From assembly GCA_017979445.1 (NCBI GenBank), contig CM030714.1, forward strand, positions 42,016,826-42,080,825: a DNA stretch of 64,000 nucleotides, in the 5' to 3' direction. Under the pieces are notes generated by a model. That model made no database searches. It was not told where the DNA came from and worked only from the letters and a program-made list of their open reading frames with translations. Below are positions 22,666 through 33,561 of this stretch, one piece after another (position 1 is the first letter of the stretch; every line of letters starts with the position of its first letter). The position numbers and the translations under genes are program-made. This DNA comes from Akebia trifoliata. Taxonomy: Eukaryota > Streptophyta > Magnoliopsida > Ranunculales > Lardizabalaceae.

Positions 22666-24463
22666 GCATATAACTTTTTTAATCAAAGATCATAATGCAG
22701 AAGACCGAATCAAATAATTGTAACTCGTATGTTTCTTATAGTAGCAATTACTTTGAACAAATTTGGATTAGAAAGAAAGTGAGAGGAATTCGATTAGGAA
22801 GAAACATGAGAGAATGGGAGGGGGGAGAAAGTGGAAGGACATGGTAGAGAGAAATCAATTCAGCTCGAGCCAATTTTAGTTATAACTATTGCCATATCAT
22901 CACCGTTTAACAATCTTTAGATGAGATAGTATTAACGACAAAAAAATAAGGTGAACTTAATTATGAATTTCTTTTTATGAGTCTACGAATACTGACCCTA
23001 AATGTATAGGTCCAGATCAAGATCCAACGTGTTTTTTCTTGTATAGGTTAGAAATTTCAGAATGGGTTGATTTTTTGTGAGAAGATCATCCTCACCAAAA
23101 ATCAGCCCAATCCAAAACTCTTAATCCTAGTTTACATGTTTTGAACAATCATGAACCAGTTATTTTCTATAAATCACTTTTGATGGGGTTAGAAGTCTCA
23201 GAATGGACTGAATTTTGGTGAGGATGATCCCCTCAGAATGGGTTGATTTTTGTGAGAAGAACATCATCACCAAAAATCACTCCAATCTGAAACTCTTAAC
23301 CCTAGTTTACATATTTTGAAAAATTATGAACTATTATTTCCTACAAATCAATTTTGATGGGGTTAAAAGTCTCATAAGTTAGATCTCTGAGTAAAATATA
23401 AAGGTTTTCTCTCAAGAAGATTTTCGTACTTTTGTGTGTGTTACCCCCCTTCTATTTATAAGAGAATCAGTTGATCAGTTATATGTTACCTCCCTTATCC
23501 CCTTTAATTTAGGGATCTGATTCGTGTACATCTTTTGGATAAGAGTCCTCCATAGGATTAAGTATCGAATCTTAAAAAAATCAGGGGTTGGTGTTCTTCT
23601 TCTTTACAGAATAGCATTAATCCAAGTATCCTTGTTCGAATTCTGACATGAGCTTTTCTAAGCTAACAGACCAGGTCCCCAATCTTTGACTGAACCTTTT
23701 GACTCGTACAAACGCCTATCGTAATCCTCAGGGTCAATGATTTTACCCCTGTATAATAACTTTTTTAATCAAAGATCATAATGCAGAAGACCGAATCAAA
23801 TAATTGTAACTCGTATGTTTCCTATAGTAGCAATTACTCTGAACAAATTTGGATTAGAAAGAAAGTGAGAGGAATTCTATTAGGAAGAAACATGAGAGAA
23901 TGGGAGGGGGGAGAAAGTGGAAAGACGTGGTAGGGAGAAATTAGCTCAGCTCGAGCCAATTTTAGTTATAACTATTGCGATATCATCACCATTTAACAAT
24001 CTTTAGATGAGAGAGTATTAACGACAAAAAAAAAAAAAAAAGGTGAACTTAATTATGAATTTCTTTTTATGAGTCTACGAATACTGACCCTAAATGTATA
24101 GGTCCAGATCAAGATCCAATGTGTTTTTTCTTATATAGGTTAGAAATTTCAGAATGGGTTGATTTTTTGTGAGAAGATCATCCTCACCAAAAATCAACCC
24201 AATCCAAAAATCTTAATCCTAGTTTACATGTTTTGAAAAATCTTGAACCATTTATTTTCTATAAATCACTTTTGATGGGGTTAGAAGTCTTAGAATGGAC
24301 TGAATTTTGGTGAGGATGATCTCCTCAGAATGGGTTGATTTTTTGTGAGAAGATCATCATCACCAAAAATTAGTCCAATCTGAAACTCTTAACCCCAGTT
24401 TACATATTTTTAAAAATTATGAACTATTTATTTCCTACAAATCAATTTTGATGGGGTTAAAAG
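22311..24463. repeat. Tandem duplication of a 1.07-1.09-kb segment
   Basis: 22311-23371 and 23372-24463 are near-identical head-to-tail copies. Both contain the LTR fragment starting AAGTTAGATCTCTGAGTA, a segment with GAATTGTAACTCG-like flanks, an AGAATGGGAGGGGGGAGAAA purine stretch, and a decayed DH-family hairpin. The junction is at 23371/23372, inside the MITE (TCTCAT|AAGTTAG). Copy 2 retains about 37 bp (CAGGGTCAATGATTTTACC) near 23740 that is missing from copy 1 near 22660. Confidence 0.9.
23030..23371. mobile_element. Double-hairpin MITE (DH family), decayed copy
   Basis: Hairpin halves GATTTTTTGTGAGAAGATCATC and its partners, and the spacer TGAACCAGTTATTTTCTATAAA, are recognisable but diverged. 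The right part is cut by the tandem duplication junction. Confidence 0.7.
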
Positions 24464-24566
24464 TCTCATAATGGACTGATTTTTGGTGAAGATGATCTCT
24501 TCACCATAGAGATCACGTTCACAAAAACCAGCTTGTTTCAAAACTTCTAACCCCAGTTTACAAAAC
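24125..24566. mobile_element. Double-hairpin MITE (DH family), decayed copy
   Basis: This is the duplicate of the copy at 23030-23371, but it continues past the breakpoint into the last hairpin (GAAGATGATCTCTTCACC, facing GAGATCACGTTC) and ends at a TA run near 24571. Confidence 0.7.
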
Positions 24567-24580
24567 ATGTTATATATATA

Positions 24581-24899
24581 GGGTTGGGTTCAACAGTCAA
24601 ATTCATAGACAAAGTTTTGTCTTATATGGGCTAAATGTTTTCGGAATAGGCTGATTTTTTGTGATGATGATCTTTATGGTCAATAGATTATCCTCACAAA
24701 AAAGATATAAACTAATGATTAAAAATTGACGGCCCACATTTCTTCAACTTATAAACTAGGATTAGAAATTTCAGAATGCGTGAGTTTTTTATGGGGATGG
24801 TCTCCTAACTATAAAGATCATCCTCACAAAAAATCAACTCATTCCGAAAAGTTTAGCCCATATAAGACAAAACACTTTTCTAGGAATTTGGCAAATGTA

Positions 24900-24902
<3 letters not shown>
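24581..24902. mobile_element. Double-hairpin MITE (DH family)
   Basis: The left arm (GGGTTGGGTTCAACAGTC, then AAAGTTTTGTCTTATATGGG) pairs with the right arm (CCCATATAAGACAAAACACTTT). Hairpins are more diverged than in the array members to the right. TA repeats flank it. Confidence 0.7.
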
Positions 24903-24961
<59 letters not shown>

Positions 24962-25238
24962 TCGTTTTAAATTGGCACCCTTAAATATTGTGTTGACGTG
25001 GTATAGTGTGCAAAAAATCATAAATTTTTTCATTGTATGTCGAGGAAAAAATATGTTGTTCTCTACATTCTACCATGTCAATGCAGTGGGGAAGGAAATC
25101 AATTCATTATTTTTCATATAAAAAAGATGAAGTGACTACGTAGGACATGGTACTAGATAATGTGTTGAAGTGGAGGTGCACATAATGTCTAAACGTAATT
25201 TCTTGCATAGCCACTCCAGCACGACTACTCTCTCTCTG

Positions 25239-25269
<31 letters not shown>
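24903..25269. mobile_element. Element bounded by mirrored TA/GA microsatellites
   Basis: A TA run then a GA run (24903-24961), followed by GTCGT, face ACGAC, then a TC run and a TA run (25222-25269). The two ends are thus inverted copies of a compound microsatellite. The interior (about 260 bp) has no hairpin core and no gene. It may be an unrelated foldback element or two arms of a former DH element. Confidence 0.55.
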
Positions 25270-25650
25270 GGGAAATGTTCAGCACCCTAAGTTTTACCAC
25301 ACACTTTAACAAACGTTTTTTGTCCTACATGGGTTGAGTTAGAGTTTTGGAATGGGCTGATTTTTGGTGAGGATGATCTCTATGATTAGAAGATCATCCT
25401 CCCCAAAAATCAGCCCATTCCAAAAAGTTTAGCCCCATGTTTACACGTTGAAAAATCGTGGACCGTCCTTTTTTGTAAATTATTTTTGATGGGGTTAGAA
25501 GTTTTGGAATGAGCTGATTTTTGGTGAGGATGATCTCCTCACCATAGGATCATCCTCACCAAAAATCAGCCCATTCCGAAACTTCTAACCCATGTAGGAC
25601 AAAACGCGTTTGTTAAAGTGTGGTAAAACTTAGGGTGCCGAACGGGACCC
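25270..25650. mobile_element. Double-hairpin MITE (DH family), subtype a
   Basis: The terminal repeat is CAGCACCCTAAGTTTTACC on the left and its complement, ending GGGTGCCGAACGGGACCC, on the right. The two inner hairpins GGTGAGGATGATCTC...GAGATCATCCTCACC are near-perfect. The spacer contains GTGGACCGTCC and AATT-rich sequence ending GATGGGG. Confidence 0.85.
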
Positions 25651-25672
25651 TATATATATATATATATATATA

Positions 25673-26053
25673 GGGAAATGTTCAGCACCCTAAGTTTTAC
25701 CACACACTTTAACAAACGTTTTTTGTCCTACATGGGTTAGAAGTTTTGGAATGAGCTGATTTTTGGTGAGAATGATCTCTATGATTAGAAGATCATCCTC
25801 CCCAAAAATCAGCCCATTCCGAAATGTTTAGCCCCATGTTTACACGTTGAAAAATCATGGACTGTCCATTTTTTGTAAATCAATTTTGATGGGGTTAGAA
25901 GTTTTGGAATGAGCTGATTTTTGGTGAGGATGATCTCCTCACCATAGAGATCATCCTCACCAAAAATCAGCTCATTCCGAAACTTCTAACCCATGTAAGA
26001 CAAAACGCGTTTGTTAAAGTATGTGGTAAAACTAAGGGTGGCGAACGGGACCC
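25673..26053. mobile_element. Double-hairpin MITE (DH family), subtype a
   Basis: Nearly identical to the copy at 25270-25650, and separated from it by a 22-bp TA run only. Also nearly identical to 26879-27261. Confidence 0.88.
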
Positions 26054-26067
26054 ATATATATATATAT

Positions 26068-26433
26068 GGGTCCCTTTCAGCAACAAACATTTTGGCAAAA
26101 CATTTTTCAAAACATGGGTTAGAGGTTTTGGAATGGGCTGATTTTTGGTGAGGATGATCTCTAAGGTGAGGAGATCATCCTCACCAAAAATCAGCCCATT
26201 CCAAAACTTCTAGCCCTATGTTTACAAGTTGAAAAATCGTGGACCGTCCATTTTTTGTAAACCATTTTTGATGGGTTAGAAGTTTTGGAATGGGCTGATT
26301 TTTGGTGATGATGATCTCCTCACCGTAGAGATCATCCTCACCAAAAATCAGCCCATTCCAAAACCTCTAACCCATATTTTGAAAAATGTTTTGCCAAAAT
26401 GTTTGTCAAAATGTTTGTTGCTGAACATTTCCC
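26068..26433. mobile_element. Double-hairpin MITE (DH family), subtype b
   Basis: The inner hairpins are as in subtype a, but the terminal repeat is different: TTTCAGCAACAAACATTTTG on the left and its complement CAAAATGTTTGTTGCTGAAC on the right. Confidence 0.87.
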
Positions 26434-26445
26434 TATATATATATA

Positions 26446-26821
26446 GAACAGCGTTCCTAAGACTCATATTGGAACTCACATTGCGACACACCGTTTTGTC
26501 TTATATGGGCAAAAATATTTGGAATGGGCTGATTTTTTGTGAAGATGATCTCTGTGGTGAGGAGATCATCCTTGCCAAAAATCAGCTCATTATGAAACTT
26601 CTAGACCGTCCAATTTTTGTTGAAAAATTATAGACCGTCCAATTTTTGTAAATCAATTTTGATGGGGTTAGAAGTTTTGGATGGGATGATTTTTTGCCAG
26701 GATGATCCCCTCATCACAGAGATCATCCTCACAAAAATCAGCTCATTCCAAACATTTTTGCCCATATAAGACAAAACGGTGTGTCGCATGTGAGTCTCAA
26801 TATGAGTCTTAGGAACGTGAC

Positions 26822-26823
<2 letters not shown>
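26446..26823. mobile_element. Double-hairpin MITE (DH family), subtype c
   Basis: Terminal repeat of the GTTCCTAAGACTCATATTGG type, which also contains ACTCACATTGCGACACA, shared with copy 2 at 4796-5178. The spacer carries a short direct duplication of GACCGTCCAATTTTTG. Confidence 0.85.

Positions 26824-26878
<55 letters not shown>
26824..26878. repeat. TA microsatellite (about 27 units)
   Basis: This is the longest TA run between array members. Such TA tracts appear to be the shared insertion target of the DH family. Confidence 0.95.
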
Positions 26879-26881
<3 letters not shown>

Positions 26882-27261
26882 AAATGTTCAGCACCCTAAG
26901 TTTTACCACACACTTTAACAAACGTTTTTTGTCCTACATGGGTTAGAAGTTTTGGAATGAGCTGATTTTTGGTGAGGATGATCTCTATGATTAGAAGATC
27001 ATCCTCCCCAAAAATCAGCCCATTCCGAAATGTTTAGCCCCATGTTTACACGTTGAAAAATCGTGGACCGTCCATTTTTTGTAAATCAATTTTGATGGAG
27101 TTAGAAGTTTTGGAATGAGCTGATTTTTGGTGAGGATGATCTCCTCACCATAGAGATCATCCTCACCAAAAATCAGCTCATTCCGAAACTTCTAACCCAT
27201 GTAAGACAAAACGCGTTTGTTAAAGTGTGTGTGGTAAAACTAAGGGTGGCGAACGGGACCC
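26879..27261. mobile_element. Double-hairpin MITE (DH family), subtype a
   Basis: Nearly identical to 25673-26053 over its full length, including the GGTGGCGAACGGGACCC right end, so these two copies share a recent origin. Confidence 0.88.
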
Positions 27262-27274
27262 ATATATATATATA

Positions 27275-27652
27275 GGGTCCCTTTCAGCAACAAACATTTT
27301 GACAAACATTTTGGCAAAACATTTTTCAAAACATGGGTTAGAGGTTTTGGAATGGGCTGATTTTTGGTGAGGATGATCTCTACGGTGAGGAGATCATCCT
27401 CATCAAAAATCAGCCCATTCCAAAACTTCTAGCCCCATGTTAACAGGTTGAAAAATCGTGGACCGTCCATTTTTTGTAAACCATTTTTGATAGGTTAGAA
27501 GTTTTGGAATGGGCTGATTTTTGGTGATGATGATCTATTCCCTGTAGAGATCATCCTCACCAAAAATCAGCCCATTCCAAAACCTGTAACCCATATTTTC
27601 AAAAATGTTTTGCCAAAATGTTTGTCAAAATGTTTGTTGCTGAACATTTCCC
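27275..27652. mobile_element. Double-hairpin MITE (DH family), subtype b
   Basis: Same terminal repeat as 26068-26433, with a 13-bp partial repeat (CATTTTGACAAA) added in the left arm. The right hairpin has a few mutations (GATCTATTCCCTG). Confidence 0.87.
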
Positions 27653-27669
27653 ATATATATATATATATA

Positions 27670-28050
27670 GGGTCCCGTTCGGCACCAAACATTTTGGCCA
27701 AAATTTTAGCCAACCATTTTTGTCCTACATGGGTTAGAAGTTTTGGAATGGGCCGATTTTTGGTGAGGATGATCTTTACGGTGAGGAGATCATCCTCACC
27801 AAAAATCAGCCCATTCCAAAACTTCTAGCCCCATGTTTACAAGTTGAAAAATCATGGACCGTCCATTTTTTGTAAACCATTTTTGATGAGGTTAGAAGTT
27901 TTGGAATGAGCTGATTTTTGGTGATGATGATCTCCTCACCGTAGAGATCATCCTCACCAAAAATCAGCCCATTTCAAAACTTCTAACCCATGTTTTGAAA
28001 TATCTTTTGCAAAAATGTTTTGCCAAAATGTTTGGTGCTGAACATTTCCC
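27670..28050. mobile_element. Double-hairpin MITE (DH family), subtype d
   Basis: The terminal repeat GGTCCCGTTCGGCACCAAAC pairs with GTTTGGTGCTGAACATTTCC. The hairpin core is unchanged. It is the last member of the array. Confidence 0.86.
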
Positions 28051-28059
28051 TATATATAT

Positions 28060-29183
28060 ATGGCACAAATGTCAAATCAAGTATAATTTTGTAGGTTAAG
28101 CCTCCTATTAGGATATAGTGTCATGAGACCCACTTTCTTTCCTTTATCATTCACTTTCTCTAATTTTACAATATTTTCTCTTTTATCCTTTTAATCCATT
28201 TTATTATTTTTCATCTTTTACCCTTTAATCGTAATTTTTTTTAATAATACCCCTCCAACTCTATTTACCCCCTTAACCTGAAAGATGATGCCCCTATAAC
28301 TTTATTATATTTTCTCTTTTACCCTTTAATTCACTTGATTGTTTTTCATCTCTTATCTCTTTAATCTCATTTTTTTAATAATACCCCTTCTATCAAGTTA
28401 TAACTTGTTGAACCTACTTTATTTTTCACCTCCCTTAATTTTACTATATTTCCTCTTTTACCCCTTTAATTCATTTTATTATTCTTCATCTTTTACCTCT
28501 TTAATATATAATTTTTTTTTATAATAAATACCCCTCTAACTTTATTTTTTTTCACTTGTACCCCTTTAATTCAAGAGAGGATGCCCGTACCGTAAGCATG
28601 GTGAACTCTAGTATATAATAAAACACAATTGTAGAGCCCACTTTTGTGGGGGACAAACTTCCATCCAGCAAGGATAAACATCCAATCCAACAAGAGTTTT
28701 TGCGATGCCTACTTTATTGTCTTTTCTCTTCACCCGCTCTAACTTTACTATATTTCCTCTTAGACCCACTTTATAGTTTCCATCTTTTACCCTTTAACCT
28801 TCTCATCTACCAAATAGTAATTGGACTACTTCACATTTTTGGCTTATCTTTTTGTTGCGTTGACGCTTCCTAACCGGTTTCGTCTTCGCCTTCTCTACTC
28901 CCAGTTGGGTAAAAAAAAATTAATAATACCCCCAATTTCATTTATATATATTTTTTTTACCTCCTTAATCCTTACAACTCTAGTATATAATTAAATACAA
29001 TACTAGACTCCACTCAATTACAATTTTGTAAGATATAAATATTGAGACAAAATGATGGGGTCCACACAATCTTAGTTTATATATTTTTTTTCTCTCCCCT
29101 TTCTGAATATTACTCTTCTAACTTTATTGTTTTCCTATTTTACCCATTTAACCCCAAAGAAGATATTCGTGATGTATAGAAAG
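28060..29183. repeat. Degenerate C/T-rich AT repeats, no gene
   Basis: Phrases such as TTTACCCTTTAATTCATTTT, TTATTATTTTTCATC and AATAATACCCCT recur many times with irregular spacing. A larger unit beginning ATATAATNAAACACAAT appears near 28613 and 28982. Open frames are Phe/Leu/Ser-rich artefacts. Confidence 0.6.
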
Positions 29184-30565
29184 CACTACAAAATAAACGG
29201 TCTTCCCCGACGTTTTCAAATCGCCTCAATATGCTAAAGAATCATCGGTATTATATATCAACGGCGATTGGTGTTTAGCTGGCAATTATGGCGTCGAGGA
29301 AAATTATAGCGACGTTTTCAACAGCGGTTATAGAACCACCAACAATAATATCTTTTTTCCAACAGTTTTATGACCAATTACCGGTGATTATGAAGTACTG
29401 ATACAACTTTCGTCCACGCGTATTTTTCTATTACCGGCAGTTATAAATGGCCGACAATATATATAATATAAACAGTGCTTATTGGAAACAGCCACTAAAA
29501 TAATATATTAGATGCGCTTTAAGACTTGCCGGTAATATAATATATTAACGGCATTTTTTAGAAACCACCGTTAAATGTTGTATTAGAAGCGCTTTAAAAT
29601 TGTCGATAATATATCATATTAACGACATTTCTTGTAAACCGCCGGTAAATCTTGTATTAGAAGCGCTTGTCCTAACTGCTGGTAATATATAATACTAAAG
29701 GTGTTTCGTAAAAACTATCGGTAAATTAAGTATTAGGGGCACTTTAGAAACTGCCGAGAATAGTATTACTAATATAATAAATAATACCGGCTGTTTTCAG
29801 CCACAACCTCTAATTCTAATTCTAAGAATATCCAACTATGAACAGCCACAACTAAAACTATAGCACATGGGGTACCCCACTTAACTACACATGGGTTTTA
29901 TTATCTTCTAAATAAACTAAACATACATTTAAAAAAAAAAAAATTAAAACATGCAAATCGGTCACTATATTTGCACAGGGTTTGATAAATTTAATATTTA
30001 TTTTTATCTAATCATTTGTTAAAATATTTTGGATGATTGAAATCATAAATAGTATAACATGCTTGTGGACATAGTTGTATAAAGAAAAAAATCCATAATT
30101 CTATAAAGAAAAAAAACAAATACTCCAACATTCATGAAAAAAAGAACATTCAAGACGAAGTAAATAAAATTTATCAAAGTAAATGAGATTTAAAAAACAA
30201 AATCTTCACAAACCTCAAATATACAGAGCCCTGGTAAAAAAACAGCAACGAGTTGAGCTTCTATGTCTTTTGTAGGGATGAAAACTGTAACAAAGACGAA
30301 GAGGGTGTGAGAAGGAGAGATTGGGAGTTAGGGTGAGAGAGTGCTATATAGACAGAGAGAGAATGCGAAAGGGAGATGAAATGAAACAGAGGGAGACGTA
30401 CAATGCAATAGGGAGAGAGGAAATAAAATCAACGGTTGATGCCAAAAAAAATGGTGATTTGTCGTCAATTTCTCAAAAATCGCTACTGATTTCATCTTTT
30501 TTACAGCGGTTCACAACAAAATCACCTCTAGTAAATGATTATTTTCTGTTGATTTACATATGAAT
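29184..30565 (+). mobile_element. CACTA (En/Spm-like) non-autonomous element
   Basis: It starts CACTACAAAATAAACGG at 29184 after AAG, the typical CACTA terminus. Subterminal units with ACCGCCGGTAAAT and ATTAGAAGCGCTTTA repeat about four times at roughly 110 bp (29480-29760). GCGATTT...GAAATTGACGACAA type units at the right (about 30440-30540) fit the opposite subterminal region. No transposase reading frame is present. The right terminus CTA...GTG was not found, so the right boundary is approximate. Confidence 0.6.
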
Positions 30566-30649
30566 TGGGTGACGTTAGTAAAAGTTGGTGTGGCGATAGA
30601 AACTCTCTTGTTTTACCCCATTTAAATGAGTTGAGATTCAACTCTATGT

Positions 30650-31134
30650 AAGGATGTCAACGGATGCTTATCGGTTCGGATGCAGTAATATCCGAATCTG
30701 AATTCGGATTCGAATTTGACGGATGTTCTAAAACTCTATCCGAATTCAAATCCGATTATCTTATCGGATATAGGATAATATCCTATTCAAATTTGAATTA
30801 TTTGTATATATATATATATATATATATATAATAAAAAAAAAGTAAATTTTCCTTATCCAATTAATTTTTCATTATTAAAAATAATTATTATATATTATAT
30901 TATTTATATAATAAATAAATAAATAAAATAATATATATTATAGTATTTATATAAAAAATTAATCAAATAAAATAATATATTATATATTATTTCGAATCGG
31001 ATATTATCGGATTTGAAATGTTAATATCTGAATTCGAATTCGAATTCGATATAAAAAAATTTCGAATAATATTCGAATTTTCGAATTTGAATTTGAATTG
31101 GATTCAAATATTCGACTATCCATTGACACCCCTA
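30650..31134. mobile_element. hAT-like foldback MITE
   Basis: The left end AAGGATGTCAACGGAT and right end ATCCATTGACACCCCT are inverted copies. Sub-repeats of GGATTCGAATTTGA and GAATTCGAATTCGAA fill both arms. An AT core (about 30805-30985) separates them. The imperfect flanks CTCTATGT and CTCTTTGA may be a decayed 8-bp duplication. Confidence 0.55.
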
Positions 31135-31429
31135 ACTCTTTGAACATCTAAACCGAGTCAGGTTTTCAAGTGTATTTAATCAATATGAAATTTTACACAA
31201 TTTTAAAATTCAAGAGCTTGAATAGAATCGAATGTCCAACTAATTCAAAAGGATAAAAAACTTGCAAGTCTACTCAAATGAAATAATTAAATATATTTAA
31301 CATATGAGTATTTTTAATATACATCTCCTAAAAAATATTATATATAATCGATTAAATCGGTTGAGTTTCTGACTCAATGTGGTTCATTTTTTAGGATGAC
31401 TCGGTCGAGATGAAGAGTTGAGTCAGTTG

Positions 31430-32480
31430 ATCTGCCGAGTTAACCGATGTTATATCATTTTTACGCATTAAAAATTAATTAAATTAATTAATGACATTTT
31501 TATAAACACGCCGTTATTCGTATGGTATTACCAGTAGTTTAATAAACAATGTCGTTGTTTCATGTGTATTAGCGGCACATAATAACCGACGTTATATCGT
31601 TTTTATGCATTAAAAATTAATCGAATGAATTAACGACATTTTTATAAACTCGCCGTTATTCTTATGGTATTACCAGCGTTTTAATAAATAATGTCATTGT
31701 TTCATGTGTACTAGCGGCACATAATAACCGTCATTAAATCATTTTTATACATTTAAAAATTAATCGAGTTAATTAATAGCGTTTTTATAGAAATGCCGTT
31801 ATTTCTATGGTATTACCAGCGGTTCTATAGAAACTGCCATCGTTTCCTATGTATTAGCGGCACATAATAACTGTCGTTAAATCATTTTTATACATTTAAA
31901 AATTAATCAAATTAATTAATGGCGTTTCTATAGAAACGCCGTTATTTGTATGGTATTTCCAGTGGTTCTATAGAAATATCCGTTGTTTCCTATGTATTAG
32001 CGGTACATAATAACCACCGTTAAATCATTTGTTATACATTTAAAAATTAATCGAATTAATTAACGACGTTTCTATAGAAACGCCGTTATTTGTATGGTAT
32101 TCCCAGTGGTTATATAGAAATTGCCGTTGTTTCCTATGTATTAGCAGCCCATAATAACCATCGTTAAATCATTTTTTATACTTTTAAAAATTAATCAAAT
32201 TAATTAACGGCATTTTTATAAAAACTTCATTATTTTTATGGTATTCACAGCGATTCTATAGAAACTGTAGTTATTTCCTATGTATTAGCGGCACATAGTA
32301 ACCGCCATTAAATAATTTTTTATACATTTAAAAATTAATCGAATTAATTAACGGCATTTGTATAGAAACACCGTTATTTATATGGTATTCCCAGCGCTCT
32401 AGTAAACAACGCCGTTGTTGGTCAACAATTAGAGGTGACTTTTAGAAAATGCCATTAACGTTCCGCCGTAAAAAAATGTC
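31430..32480. repeat. 143-bp tandem array (CACTA subterminal-type repeats)
   Basis: The landmark AGCGGCACATAATAACCG recurs at 31571, 31713, 31856, 31999, 32144 (diverged) and 32287, giving a period of 142-145 bp. Each unit also carries ATTAATTAACGGCGTTT and TATGGTATTCCCAGCGGT. The GCCGTTA and AGCGGT motifs are the style of CACTA subterminal repeats. The array ends at AATGTCATTTTTTC (about 32480-32495). Confidence 0.8.
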
Positions 32481-32495
32481 ATTTTTTCTTTAAAA

Positions 32496-33095
32496 AAAAA
32501 AAGGAACTCTTACATAGATATAATAGAGTTTCACTGCAAAAAATGACATTTGGGAACAACTATGGGCCTACGTGTTAGGCACCATCTTTACTTGGGTTGG
32601 ATTGTGTTGGTCAAAGGTCTAATCTCGGTCAAGTAGGAGTTAATCAACGTTCACTAGTGTTGTGAGATGTCTAGTTTTTTTTTTTTTTTTCTCTGAGGTT
32701 TCTTTTTGCTGTGGACAAAAAGTAAGTAATCTTTATCGTTGATAGTGGATTTTTTTCCTTCTCCTCTGTGGATGTAGGTAATTTGCCGAGCCATATAAAT
32801 CTTGTGTGTTTTTTTTGTTCTTTTATCTTTACTCTTGATTTGCTTCCTCACAACCTCTAGAATATTAGATACTTTATAAATTTATTAATTAAGAGAAACC
32901 AAGCTTTTAATAATAAGATTAAGGGGCTTTTCTTGATGTTTATGGTTGAAATGCTTTTTAAAGAATCTATTACCTCTTTTTCTTAGCTGAATTTAAAGCT
33001 TCCTCTCATATAAAATTTATTGCAGTGAATGTGTAACAATATGAGATTACAATATTAAACTAGTTTGATGTTGTCATTTAGGGATGTTAATATCC
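32496..33095. other. 3' flank of HIPP gene A; no gene seen
   Basis: CACTGCAAAAAATGACATTT at 32534 is a possible second CACTA-type terminus in inverted orientation to the array end. The rest is T-rich and probably holds the 3' UTR of gene A (minus strand) close to 33095. Confidence 0.4.
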
Positions 33096-33496
33096 TCATA
33101 ATATAGAGCATGGATCAGGATTGTAATCAGGAATGTTAACATGTTGCAGAACAGGAAATCCTTGCGTCATCATCGTCATGGGTTTCTCTAGTTTCTTTTC
33201 CTCAGTCAACTTTTTGTAATCAGCAGAACCCACACTGATAAGCTCGGCATAACCAACCTTCTTTCTCAATGATTTCACCAACACAACAGGATCCATCCCC
33301 TCACCGATCACAACCACCATATCCCTCTCTTTGCCTTCTAATGAAACCGATAAGCACCCTGCAACATTAGCCAACGACAATTAATCAAATAAACAAGAGA
33401 CTAAGGATTACATTTAATCGTCGTTGGGGTCTGTTTCCCTAACCAGAGCCGAAGAAGATGAAGACTATAAAAGGAGAACTCCATGAGAGGAAGAAG

Positions 33497-33561
<65 letters not shown>

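Noticed and set aside
24581..28050. CRISPR-like repeat array
   Set aside because: Units are about 380 bp with internal hairpins, separated by TA runs, in a plant nuclear genome. They are MITEs.
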